DNA of 64,000 nt from Streptomyces sp. NBC_00457 (GTDB lineage: Bacteria > Actinomycetota > Actinomycetes > Streptomycetales > Streptomycetaceae): the NCBI RefSeq assembly GCF_036014015.1, contig NZ_CP107905.1:3348001-3412000 (forward strand), read 5' to 3'. Below the pieces are notes generated by a model that saw only the letters and a list, made by a program, of their open reading frames with translations, searched no databases and was not told the origin of the DNA. Both the position numbers and the translations under genes were made by a program. Shown here piece by piece: positions 37,920-46,391 of this stretch; positions within the stretch are counted from its first letter, which is position 1; each line of letters begins with the position of its first letter.

Positions 37920-40298
37920 CTATCGCAGTGCCCACTGCTGGTTGGTGCCGCCGTGGCAGGACCAGAGGGTGGTTCTGGTGCCGTTGGCGGTGCCTGCGGC
38001 GTTGGCGTCGAGGCATAGTCCGGACTGGACGCCGGTGATGGTGCCGTTGGGGTTGACGTTCCACTGTTGGTTGTTCTGGCCGTTGCAGTCCCAGATGATG
38101 ACCGGGGTGCCGTTGGTGGTGCCGCCTCCGCTGGCGTCGAGGCACTTGTTGCCGTACACGGTCAGTTGTTTGCCGGCGGTGTAGGTCCAGGTCTGGCCGG
38201 CCGCGCCGGTGCAGTCCCAGAGTTGGGTCTGGGTGCCGTTGGCGGTAGTGGAGCCGGGGACGGTCAGGCAGCGGCCGGACTGCGCGCCCACGATCTGAGC
38301 CGTGGGCGGCGGTGGGGTGGTGCCCTGCGGTCCGGCGGACGCCATCACGTCCTGGGCACCGGAAGGCCAGTTGCCATTGGTGACCGTGACATTGCCGGAG
38401 ACCACGTTGCCGCGGTCCCCGTTGGTCACGTTCGTGCTGCCGTTGGTCGACCAGTTGTTGGTGACGGTCCAGTTCCCCATGTTCTCGCCACCCCAGTAGT
38501 TGGCCGTCGCCCACGTACCGGTGCTCGAGAAGACATTGTTGGTGGCCGTGTAGTACTTCGAGCCCTCGTCGAAGTACACCCCGAAGTGTCCGTTGGTCCG
38601 CAGGCAGTGGTTCCGGCTGATCAGCGCGCTCGGGTTCCATCCGAGCGTGTAGATGCAGCCGCCGTCGTTCATCTGCTGCATGACATCGTGGATGTAGTTG
38701 CCGATGAGCCGGTTGTTGGACGCGGTGGTCGGCGTCGTGTAGCGCGGCTGGTAGTTGTACAGGCCGCGGTTGGCATAGTGGTTGCTGCCGCCCGCGTCGT
38801 TGGCGCCCCAGCCGTACCCGATCGACATGCCGGAGTACGGCATGTTGTAGACCTCGTTCTGGGCGACGGTGCTGTTGGTGACGTACGTGGTCAGGACAGA
38901 GACGATGCCCCGGTGGTCCGCCCCGAGGTCGTGGATGCGGTTGTTGCTGATCGTGATGTCCCTGTTGACCATGCGCTGGTCGCCGGGGTGGTGGGCATCG
39001 GCGCGCACGCCGCCCACGAGGATGCCACCGGCTGAGCTCCGGGCGATCTCCGACCGGGTCACCGTGATATTGCTGGCGCCCAGGCCGACGCCGCTGGCGT
39101 GCGCGTTGGCGTCGTTGCCGATACCGATGGCCGTCTGGCCCAGGTTGACGAACCGGGAGTCGCTGAAGGTGATGGTGTTGGCGGCGGAGATCTGCACGGC
39201 GGCCGGCATCTGCAGCCAGTGTGGCCGGGCGGCCTCGAACTGCGTGCAGCCGTTGTGGCAGGAGTCGAAGCTCGGCCAGTTCCAGTTGCCGGCGATGTAC
39301 GCGCCGGTCTGCTGGTCCGCGTAACCCTGGTTGCTGCTGGGGCCCAGCCAGCTCGTACCGGTGAAGGTGATCCCGCTGAACGTGATGTGGTGCGCCGGCT
39401 CGCTGTACGTGCCCCCGACGTTGACCAGCGACTGCAGCGTCGGCAGTTCCACGCCGGCGGTGCTCATGTTCTGCCCGGCCTGGGGGATGTAGTACAAGGC
39501 TCCGGCCGTGGGGTTGAGGTACCACTCGCCGGGCGAGTCCAGGAACTCGTACGCGTTGGACAGGTAGAACGGACCGGCCCGGTGTGGCCGCATGAGGGTG
39601 TCGTAGCCGAAGTTGTTGTTGTTCCACGCCGGCTGCTGCATCGTGATGAAGTTCGCACTGATGCTCTGCACCGGCGAGTACCGGTCGGTGAAGGAGTTGA
39701 CGCTCTCCACCTCGATCCGGCTCTGGTCGGCCAGGTTGTTCAGATAGCTCAGCGCACCGCTCGAGAACCTCATTCCGGCGCTGGAGGCCGTGAAGTCGGC
39801 CCTGTTCACCTGTGTGCGTGCCCGGGTGGCGACGGCGCCGTCGACATAGAGCTGCCGGGCATCGAGACCGGCGGGCACGTCGGCCCGCCAGATGTTCCTG
39901 GCCGCGTCGGCCACCGACCAGCCGGTGACCGCCCGGGCACCGGTGATCACCGGACGCGCCGACGGGGCGGCCTGCCACACGACGGTGTGGCCGCCTGAGC
40001 CGGAGTCCTCCGCCGTCAGCCGGAAGGGTTGGGCCAGCCGGTACACACCGTCGGCCAACTGCACCACGATGTCGTCCGACATGGAGTCGTTGAGCGATCG
40101 CACCGCCGTCTGCGCGGCTGTCAGTGAGCACGGCTGCGCGCTGGAACAGTCAGTGCCGGTGCCGGACGGCGAGACGTACACAGTGAGGGGAGCCGCGGAT
40201 GCGGGCGCGGGGGACGCCATCACGGCGGTCGCGGTCAAACCGACTGTGGCGGCTACGGCCAGAAGTCGCCTTCGTATCCAACTGAGAGTGGTGAACAC
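37920..40298 (-). CDS. Secreted right-handed beta-helix protein with CBM13; GH141-like candidate
   Basis: 792 residues from GTG 40298, with AAGGAG 5 bases upstream. Signal peptide about 1-36. The long parallel beta-helix (about 40-655) shows rungs such as NITVTRSEIARSSAGGILVGG, DITISNNRIHDLG and NNRLIGNYIHDVMQQ. PGEWYLNPTAGALYYIP and YVDGAVATRARTQ resemble the pattern of GH141 enzymes, a family containing alpha-L-fucosidase and xylanase activities; this placement is tentative. A CBM13 trefoil (about 668-792) has GQTW, NNQQW and TNQQW. The lectin DNA is nearly identical, in inverse orientation, to that of the GH54 gene at 50018-51499. Confidence 0.78.
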   Translation of the reverse strand: MFTTLSWIRRRLLAVAATVGLTATAVMASPAPASAAPLTVYVSPSGTGTDCSSAQPCSLTAAQTAVRSLNDSMSDDIVVQLADGVYRLAQPFRLTAEDSGSGGHTVVWQAAPSARPVITGARAVTGWSVADAARNIWRADVPAGLDARQLYVDGAVATRARTQVNRADFTASSAGMRFSSGALSYLNNLADQSRIEVESVNSFTDRYSPVQSISANFITMQQPAWNNNNFGYDTLMRPHRAGPFYLSNAYEFLDSPGEWYLNPTAGALYYIPQAGQNMSTAGVELPTLQSLVNVGGTYSEPAHHITFSGITFTGTSWLGPSSNQGYADQQTGAYIAGNWNWPSFDSCHNGCTQFEAARPHWLQMPAAVQISAANTITFSDSRFVNLGQTAIGIGNDANAHASGVGLGASNITVTRSEIARSSAGGILVGGVRADAHHPGDQRMVNRDITISNNRIHDLGADHRGIVSVLTTYVTNSTVAQNEVYNMPYSGMSIGYGWGANDAGGSNHYANRGLYNYQPRYTTPTTASNNRLIGNYIHDVMQQMNDGGCIYTLGWNPSALISRNHCLRTNGHFGVYFDEGSKYYTATNNVFSSTGTWATANYWGGENMGNWTVTNNWSTNGSTNVTNGDRGNVVSGNVTVTNGNWPSGAQDVMASAGPQGTTPPPPTAQIVGAQSGRCLTVPGSTTANGTQTQLWDCTGAAGQTWTYTAGKQLTVYGNKCLDASGGGTTNGTPVIIWDCNGQNNQQWNVNPNGTITGVQSGLCLDANAAGTANGTRTTLWSCHGGTNQQWALR
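37932..38292 (-). repeat. CBM13 cassette, inverted near-identical copy of 50142-50506
   Basis: The lectin-coding stretch at the 3' end of the beta-helix gene and the 5' lectin of the GH54 gene agree over about 360 bp with only scattered substitutions, including long silent identities through GTCATCATCTGGGACTGCAA and neighbouring codons. The copies are in opposite orientation about 12 kb apart. Confidence 0.8.
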
Positions 40299-40348
40299 GT
40301 TTTCTCCTTATGGCGGTTCCCGGGCGGAAGGGATGACGGCGCGACCGG

Positions 40349-41230
40349 CTACTCGGCGTGCGAGGGAGCGTTCTCCAGTCCGCGGAGGACGGTTCGGAGG
40401 TAGGACAGCCCGTCACGGGCGAGGGTGTCCTGGGACGGGGCAAGCGGTCGCCAGATCGAGGCCGCGGTAGCGATGGCCTCGTTCTGCGCGGTGAACGACT
40501 CGATGCACACCGCGCCGCCGTAGCCGGTCGTGGCCAGGCCGGCGAGGAAGCGTGGCCAGTCGAAGTGGTCGGCGCCCGGGGCGCCGCGGTCGGTGCCGCT
40601 GACCTGGACGTGCTTGATGTGCGGACCAGCCGTGACGAGCGCCTCGTAGGGGTCGGCCTCCTCGATGTTCATGTGATAGGTGTCGATCATGAGACCGACG
40701 TTCGCGGGCAGGCCGTCGATCAGCTCCACCGCCTGCTCGACCGTGTTGACGACGCTCGTCTCATAGCGGTTGAGGGCCTCCACACCGATGCTCACGCCCC
40801 GCTCCCCCGCGTAGTCGGCCACGGGTCGCAGGGCGCGGCGGACGTCCGCGTAGCAGGCCGCGCGCTCCGCCGGTGACATGCGCCAGGTCCGCCCCACCGC
40901 GGCGTAGACCGGGCCGCCGACGCAGGGCGCGCCGACAGCCACCGCACTGTCCACACACGTTTTCAGGTACGCCACGGTGGAGGCGACGACCTCCGGCGGG
41001 GCGTTCACGAGGTCACGTCCGGGCGAGGTGACCGCACAGACGCCGACCGCGCGCAGGCCGTACGCCGCCAGCAGGTCCCGGGTGCGGGCCGGGTCCCAGT
41101 CGGCGGGTTGCTCGATCGGCAGCTCGACCGCATCGAAACCGAACGCGGCGATCCGCGGCACCAGTTCGGCCATGGCCTCGTCGTCGACCGGCGAGGCCCA
41201 GACCCACGGGTTGACACCGATGGTGTACAC
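40349..41230 (-). CDS. Ketose 3-epimerase-like sugar isomerase (TIM barrel)
   Basis: 293 residues. Metal-binding residues of D-psicose/D-tagatose 3-epimerases are readable: Glu in IGVEALNRYE, Asp in GLMIDTYHMNIEE, the His in HIKHVQVSGTDRG, and Glu in GAVCIESF. It starts MYTIGVNPWVW with no signal peptide, so it acts in the cytosol on imported sugar. It is the last gene of the CUT2 importer operon, 4 bp after the binding-protein gene. Related enzymes also isomerise 3-keto sugars, which would suit the neighbourhood; the substrate is not determined by sequence. Confidence 0.85.
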   Translation of the reverse strand: MYTIGVNPWVWASPVDDEAMAELVPRIAAFGFDAVELPIEQPADWDPARTRDLLAAYGLRAVGVCAVTSPGRDLVNAPPEVVASTVAYLKTCVDSAVAVGAPCVGGPVYAAVGRTWRMSPAERAACYADVRRALRPVADYAGERGVSIGVEALNRYETSVVNTVEQAVELIDGLPANVGLMIDTYHMNIEEADPYEALVTAGPHIKHVQVSGTDRGAPGADHFDWPRFLAGLATTGYGGAVCIESFTAQNEAIATAASIWRPLAPSQDTLARDGLSYLRTVLRGLENAPSHAE

Positions 41231-41234
41231 CGGA

Positions 41235-42419
41235 CTACTTCCAGCGCCGCGGGTAATCGGGCAGGTCGGTGCAGCCGCACATCGCGTAGTGCAGCGGCGG
41301 CATGGTGGGGTCGACGTACTCGTCCAGGTTGTCCTGGGTGATGGTCGGCTGTGGCAGCTTCCACGGGTTCGGCACCTGCTCGCCGTCGAGGATCTTCAGC
41401 GCGGCGATGATCGGGGTGCGCCACTGGTAGGTCGGGTAGGTCGGGGCGATCGCCGTGAGCTTCTTGTCCTTCCACAGCTTCAGGAAGTCGAGCTGGTCCT
41501 CGCCGTTGATCGGCGGCACGGGCTTGCCGGCGTCCTCGAACGCCTCGACCGCCGCGCCCGCGACCGCCCCGGCGTCCATCCAGACGCCGTCGATCGTGCC
41601 GTACCGCTGGATGTAGTCGTTGACGATCTTCTTCGTCCTGGCCGGGTCGCCGTCGGTGAACTCGACGCCGACGACGTCGACGCCCGCCTTGTCGAAGGCG
41701 ACCTTCGCCGCGGACCAACGGGTCTCCAGCACGTCGACGCCGGGCAGGATGCGCAGCGCGAGCACCTTGCCGCCCCGCCTCATCTTCTGGGTGACGAACT
41801 CCGCCGCGACGTGGCCGAATCCGTAGCCGCCGATCGGGTTGATGAACGTCACCGGGCAGGTCGTGTCGACGCCGCGGTCGAAGACGATGACCGGCAGGCC
41901 CTTCTGGCAGGCGGCTTTCACGGCCGGGGTGAGCGTCGCGGTGGTGTTCGGCGAGACGATGAGCGCGTGGCAGCCCTTGCCGAGCAGGTCGTTGATGTCG
42001 GCGATCTGCTTCTGGTCCTTGCCCTCGGCATCGACGTGGACGAACTCGGAGATCCGGCCGCGGTGCGTGTCGACCTCGGCCTGCATGGTCTTGAAACCGA
42101 CCTGGCGCCAGGGGTTGTTCAGCCCCGCGTTGGAGAAGCAGATCTTGTACGGTCCGGGCTTCTTGAACTTCGCGGTCTCCACCATCGCCGGGTTGAGCGC
42201 CTGCTCCCAGGGCTTGCCGGCCGGCCCGGTGGGCGCGGCGTCCAGGAGCGCGAGCTGCTCGTCGTAGTCGGCCTGCACGAAGAACTTCGACTGCTTCCCG
42301 GTGCCCGACCCGGTGCCCGCGGAGGGCGAACTCGATGCGCCGGTGGTGGGCTCGTCGGTGGCGCAGCCGGCCAGCACCAGTAAGGTGCACACGGCCAGCA
42401 CCGTCATGGAATGCCTCAC
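41235..42419 (-). CDS. Sugar-binding lipoprotein of CUT2 ABC importer
   Basis: 394 residues from GTG 42419 (AGGGGA upstream; an ATG four codons later is possible). The signal peptide ends in the lipobox VLAGC. Mature part is a type-1 periplasmic-binding fold: YKICFSNAGLNNPWRQVGFKTM, CHALIVSPNTTATLTPAVKAA, PVIVFDRGVDTT, DGVWMDAGAVAGAAVEAF. It binds a mono- or oligosaccharide for the adjacent permeases. Codon 13 is TTA (42381-42383), so synthesis should depend on the bldA tRNA. An unusually long insert between lipobox and domain is Ser/Thr/Gly-rich. Confidence 0.87.
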   Translation of the reverse strand: MRHSMTVLAVCTLLVLAGCATDEPTTGASSSPSAGTGSGTGKQSKFFVQADYDEQLALLDAAPTGPAGKPWEQALNPAMVETAKFKKPGPYKICFSNAGLNNPWRQVGFKTMQAEVDTHRGRISEFVHVDAEGKDQKQIADINDLLGKGCHALIVSPNTTATLTPAVKAACQKGLPVIVFDRGVDTTCPVTFINPIGGYGFGHVAAEFVTQKMRRGGKVLALRILPGVDVLETRWSAAKVAFDKAGVDVVGVEFTDGDPARTKKIVNDYIQRYGTIDGVWMDAGAVAGAAVEAFEDAGKPVPPINGEDQLDFLKLWKDKKLTAIAPTYPTYQWRTPIIAALKILDGEQVPNPWKLPQPTITQDNLDEYVDPTMPPLHYAMCGCTDLPDYPRRWK

Positions 42420-42429
42420 TGGATCCCCT

Positions 42430-43401
42430 TCATCTGGACGGGAAACGGAAGGACGCCGCCGCCACGGCGAACAGAATGATCGCGCCCTGGACGGTCGGTT
42501 TGAGGGCGCCGGAGACGCCGTAGAAGTTCATGACCGTGAAGAGCGTCTCGAGGGTCAGCGCGCCCAGCATCGCGCCGACGACCGAACCGCGGCCCCCGCC
42601 CAGAGCGACACCGCCGAGGACCGCCGCGGTGATCGCGCCGAACTCCAGGCCGGCACCGGCCTGGAACGACACTCCGCTGTACCCGCCGATGAGGATCGCC
42701 GCGAGCGTGGCGGCGAGTCCGCTGAGGACGAACGCCATCGTCTTGGCGCGCCACACGCGCACGCCGCTCAGCTCGGCGGTCCGCGGGTTGCCGCCGACGG
42801 CGACCAGGGTGCGGCCGAAGTCCGAACGCGTCAGCACCAGCAGCAGAGCGGCCGCCGCCACCAGGATGACCAGGGCGTACGGTATCCGGCCCAGCGCGGG
42901 CACGTCCTCGAACGCCGACCGACCGAGCCGGCGGAACTCCTCGGAGAGACCACCCTTCGGGGCACCGTCGGACCACAGGTACACGGCACCGACGAGGATG
43001 AGGAACATCCCGAGGGTCGTGATGAACGACGGCACCCGCAGCCGCGTGGTGATGAGGCCGTTGACGAGGCCGACGGCGATGCCGAACGCGAGCAGGAGCA
43101 CGACGACAGGCCATCCGGCCGACGGATCGCCGTCGATCAGCCGGGCGGCGATGACCACCTGCGCGGTGACCAGAGAGCCGACGGACAGGTCCAACTCGCC
43201 GGAGACGATCACGAAGTACTGGCCGGCGGCGAGCAGGATGACCGGCGCGGAGCGACCGAGGAACGACATCAGCGACGGCGGCGAGAGAAAGTCCGGTTGA
43301 CGGGCGGTCAGCAGAACCAGCAACACCGCCAGGATCACGATGATCGGTGCGAGACCGCCGGAGCGGAACTTAAGGAGCCGCAGTGGGCGCGCGATCCGCA
43401 T
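42430..43401 (-). CDS. CUT2 sugar ABC transporter permease 2
   Basis: 323 residues with 8-10 hydrophobic segments. The CUT2/RbsC signature region reads VSGELDLSVGSLVTAQVV near residue 65 and GGVALGGGRGSVVGAMLGAL near 265, with RTLVAVGGNPRTAELSGV between. It forms the channel with the next gene. It is separated by 10 bp from the binding protein gene downstream and by 1 bp from permease 1 upstream. Confidence 0.88.
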   Translation of the reverse strand: MRIARPLRLLKFRSGGLAPIIVILAVLLVLLTARQPDFLSPPSLMSFLGRSAPVILLAAGQYFVIVSGELDLSVGSLVTAQVVIAARLIDGDPSAGWPVVVLLLAFGIAVGLVNGLITTRLRVPSFITTLGMFLILVGAVYLWSDGAPKGGLSEEFRRLGRSAFEDVPALGRIPYALVILVAAAALLLVLTRSDFGRTLVAVGGNPRTAELSGVRVWRAKTMAFVLSGLAATLAAILIGGYSGVSFQAGAGLEFGAITAAVLGGVALGGGRGSVVGAMLGALTLETLFTVMNFYGVSGALKPTVQGAIILFAVAAASFRFPSR

Positions 43402-43402
43402 G

Positions 43403-44374
43403 CTATGACGCCTTTCGCATCGCCCGGCGGGCGTAGACGGCGACCGCCGCGATGATGATCACGCCACGGATCACCTGCTTGAAGAACACGTCGACCTCGA
43501 GCTGGTTGAAGATGGCGTCGATGCTCGCGAGCAGCAGCACGCCGCCGACCGTGCCGACGACGCCGCCGCGCCCGCCGGCCAGGGCGGTGCCGCCGAGCAC
43601 CACCGCGGCGATCGACTCCAGGTCGTACAGTCCCTCGGTGCCCACCCTTGGTGCGCCGGCGCCGAGCCGGCTGGCGAGGTAGACCCCGGCGAGGCCGGCG
43701 CAGAGGGCGCACAGCACATGGGCGGTGACGAGGACCCGGCTGCCCCGGACGCCGGAGAGCCGGGCGACCTCCGGGTCACCGCCCACGGCGATCAGGTGGT
43801 GGCCGAAGCGGGTGCGCGCCAGCACGAACCAGGCTGCGGCGGCGACGGCGAGCAGCAGCAGGAACGACAGCGGCACCGGGCCGATGCGCTGGTATCCCAG
43901 GCCCTGCACCAGAGCGGGTGCGGTCTTGCCGGCCGGGCCGTCGTATCCGTTGTCGAGGTATCCCTTCAGCAGTAGTCCGACGCCGACGGTCGCGATGAAG
44001 GGGTTGATCCGCGCTGTGGTGACGAGCAGGCCGTTGACGAGGCCGATCGCGCTGCTGACGGCGAGCGTCAGGCCGATCGCCGGCAGCAGCGCACCGTCGT
44101 CACCGGCCATGGTCTCGGCGGCGACGAGGGTGCTCAGGCTGACCACGTACGCCACGGACAGGTCCAGCGAGCCCCCGATGATGACCAGCGTCTGGCCGAC
44201 CGCGACGAGGCCCAGACCGGCGGCGACGTGCAGCAGGCTCACCGTCGTCGGCAGGCTGAACAGCCGGCCGCCGTCGGCCGTGACGATGAGCCAACCGATC
44301 GTCAGGGTGAGGATCAGGGCGACGAACACGCCGGGCGGGGTCCGCCGGGCCGTCAGGGACAGCGCGCCGCTCAT
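43403..44374 (-). CDS. CUT2 sugar ABC transporter permease 1
   Basis: 323 residues from ATG 44374, which overlaps the ATPase stop (ATGA); the frame is open further upstream but belongs to the ATPase gene's shadow. Family marks are IIGGSLDLSVAYVVSLSTLV, HHLIAVGGDPEVARLSGV and GGTALAGGRGGVVGTVGG. A paralogue of permease 2, as in RbsC-type heterodimers. Confidence 0.87.
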   Translation of the reverse strand: MSGALSLTARRTPPGVFVALILTLTIGWLIVTADGGRLFSLPTTVSLLHVAAGLGLVAVGQTLVIIGGSLDLSVAYVVSLSTLVAAETMAGDDGALLPAIGLTLAVSSAIGLVNGLLVTTARINPFIATVGVGLLLKGYLDNGYDGPAGKTAPALVQGLGYQRIGPVPLSFLLLLAVAAAAWFVLARTRFGHHLIAVGGDPEVARLSGVRGSRVLVTAHVLCALCAGLAGVYLASRLGAGAPRVGTEGLYDLESIAAVVLGGTALAGGRGGVVGTVGGVLLLASIDAIFNQLEVDVFFKQVIRGVIIIAAVAVYARRAMRKAS

Positions 44375-45882
44375 CCGGCCGCCTCCGGCACGGTGCCGAC
44401 CGCCAGGGCGACGACATCCTCCTCCGTCGCGCCGGCGGGTAGCTCGCCGGCGATCCGGCCGTCGCGCATGACGATGATCCGGTCGCTCATGCCGAGCAGC
44501 TCGGGCAACTCGGACGAGACCATCAGCACGGCGGCGCCGTCGCGGGCCAGCCGGCGGACGAGATCGTGGATCGCCGACTTGGCGCCCACGTCGATGCCCC
44601 GGGTCGGCTCGTCGAAGAGCAGGATCCTCGGGGCGAGCGCGAGCCACCTGGCCAGCACGACCTTCTGCTGGTTGCCCCCGGACAGGAAACGGATCTCCTG
44701 GTCCTCCCCTGCGGCGCGAAGCTCGACGGCCGCGAGCAGCTCCCGGACCCGCGCGGTCCGGGCACCGCGGCCGACCCGGCCCGGGCGGACGGCGCGGTCG
44801 GCCAACAGCGCGTTGTCGAGCACCGACTGCTCGGCGACGATCCCCTCGCCCTTGCGGTCCTCGGAGACGTAGGCGATACCGGCCCGCATCGCGGCGCGGG
44901 GCGAGCGCAGCCGGACCGGCGCTCCGTCGACGGTCACCTGGCCGGTGCTGAACGGTGCGGCGCCGAACAGCGCGCGGGCCAACGCCGACCGGCCGGCGCC
45001 CTGCAGGCCTCCGACGCCGAGCACCTCGCCGGCGCGCAGCCGTAGGTCGATGCCGCGCAGCTTCCGGTTGCCTCCGCCCCGGACGGTCAGCCGCACCGGG
45101 CCCAGCTCCTGCGGCTTCGCCGGGTCGGGGTAGTAGCTCGACAGCTCGCGGCCGACCATGTGGCGCACCAGTTGATCGGCGCCGGTGTCCGCGGTGTCCA
45201 AGGTGGCCACCGCCCGGCCGTCCTTGAGCACGGTGATCCGGCTGGACAGGTCGAAGACCTCCTTGAGGCGGTGCGAGACGTACAGCACGCCTATCCCCTG
45301 CTCCTGCAGCCGCCGTACGAGCGCGTAGAGCTGGTCGACTTCGTGGTCGGCGAGAGCCGCGGTGGGCTCGTCCATGATGAGCAGCCGCGCGTCGAGGGCG
45401 AGCGCCTTGACGATCTCGACCACCTGTTGTTGCGCCACGCCGAGTCGTCCCACGCGCGTTTCGGGCGGTATCGAGCCCTCCCCGATCGAGGCGAGGAGCC
45501 CCGCGGTGTGGCTGAGCATCGCCCTGCGGTCGACGAGCCCGCGGCGCAGGGGCTCGCGGCCCAGACAGACGTTCTCCGCGACGGTGCGCTCGGGCAACAG
45601 GGTCAGCTCCTGGTAGACGATGCCGATACCGGCCTGTTGGGCCTCACGCGGGCTGCGGAACGTCCGCGGTGCGCCGGCGAACTCAACCGTTCCCTCGTCG
45701 GGCTGGTGGACGCCGGACACCACCTTCATGAGCGTGGACTTGCCGGCGCCGTTCTCGCCGACGACCGCGTGCACCTCGCCGGGCCGGACCTGGAGGTCGA
45801 CGCCATCGAGCACCCGCACGCCGAGGAACGACTTGCCGATGCCTCGCAGAGCGAGCAGCGGCGACGGCGGCAGGCCAGACAT
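44371..45882 (-). CDS. CUT2 sugar ABC transporter ATPase (two-domain)
   Basis: 503 residues from ATG 45882, with GAGGG upstream. First nucleotide-binding half: VVGENGAGKSTLMKVVSG (Walker A), LGVAQQQVVEIVKAL (degenerate signature), LLIMDEPTAAL (Walker B), VLYVSHRLKEVF. Second half: LQGAGRSALARALFGA (degenerate Walker A), FLSGGNQQKVVLARWLA (signature), ILLFDEPTRGIDVGAK. This asymmetric duplicated architecture is that of RbsA/XylG/MglA. Promoter-distal genes are the two permeases, binding protein and epimerase; the 509-bp upstream region contains direct repeats. Confidence 0.9.
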   Translation of the reverse strand: MSGLPPSPLLALRGIGKSFLGVRVLDGVDLQVRPGEVHAVVGENGAGKSTLMKVVSGVHQPDEGTVEFAGAPRTFRSPREAQQAGIGIVYQELTLLPERTVAENVCLGREPLRRGLVDRRAMLSHTAGLLASIGEGSIPPETRVGRLGVAQQQVVEIVKALALDARLLIMDEPTAALADHEVDQLYALVRRLQEQGIGVLYVSHRLKEVFDLSSRITVLKDGRAVATLDTADTGADQLVRHMVGRELSSYYPDPAKPQELGPVRLTVRGGGNRKLRGIDLRLRAGEVLGVGGLQGAGRSALARALFGAAPFSTGQVTVDGAPVRLRSPRAAMRAGIAYVSEDRKGEGIVAEQSVLDNALLADRAVRPGRVGRGARTARVRELLAAVELRAAGEDQEIRFLSGGNQQKVVLARWLALAPRILLFDEPTRGIDVGAKSAIHDLVRRLARDGAAVLMVSSELPELLGMSDRIIVMRDGRIAGELPAGATEEDVVALAVGTVPEAAG

Positions 45883-46052
45883 CGTGGGACCCTCTACATT
45901 TCGCGTCGTCAGCAGGATTGAGTCACCGATAGCTGAATCGTCGAATAGCATCGAACTTTCGCCGGATTCGATGGCGACATCGCGGCCCGAGGGTAAATGC
46001 CTCGATGAGCCCTGGCAATACCACCGGACATCACAGCAGGGCGTTCGCCGTT

Positions 46053-46200
46053 GCCAAAATCTGTTATCAAATCGGCCCGTCCACAGTCGCGCGCCGAACC
46101 GCGACGACTGATACGCAAAATGTGTTATGGAATCGCCCCGACGACAGTCGCGCACCGAACCGCGATGATTGATGCGCAAAATGTGTTATGGAAACGGCCG
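46053..46200. repeat. 61-bp direct repeats in the divergent regulatory region
   Basis: Between the ABC ATPase gene and the divergent ThuA/quinoprotein gene (45883-46391), an AAAATnTGTTATnnAA word starts at about 46056, 46117 and 46178, exactly 61 bp apart. The two complete units also share ACAGTCGCGC, CCGAACCGCG and GATACGCAAAA-like ends. The region is much more AT-rich than its surroundings. The regular spacing (close to six helical turns) suggests cooperative binding sites for a regulator of both divergent transcripts. The rest of the gap holds the presumed promoters. Confidence 0.65.
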
Positions 46201-46391
46201 CACTCGAACCATATTGACTGTTGCGATACGCCGCTGCATGCTGGCCGCCAGACCACGGGAGACGGTCGCATCTGGTGTGACGCCCCCTCTCTTCCGTAGG
46301 GATTGACTGCCCGTCACGGCGGACGGAATGACGAGCTGCCGGCGCGTGCCCGTGGTCATGCCATCGTTGCTCCGCCGAAATAGGAGACGGC

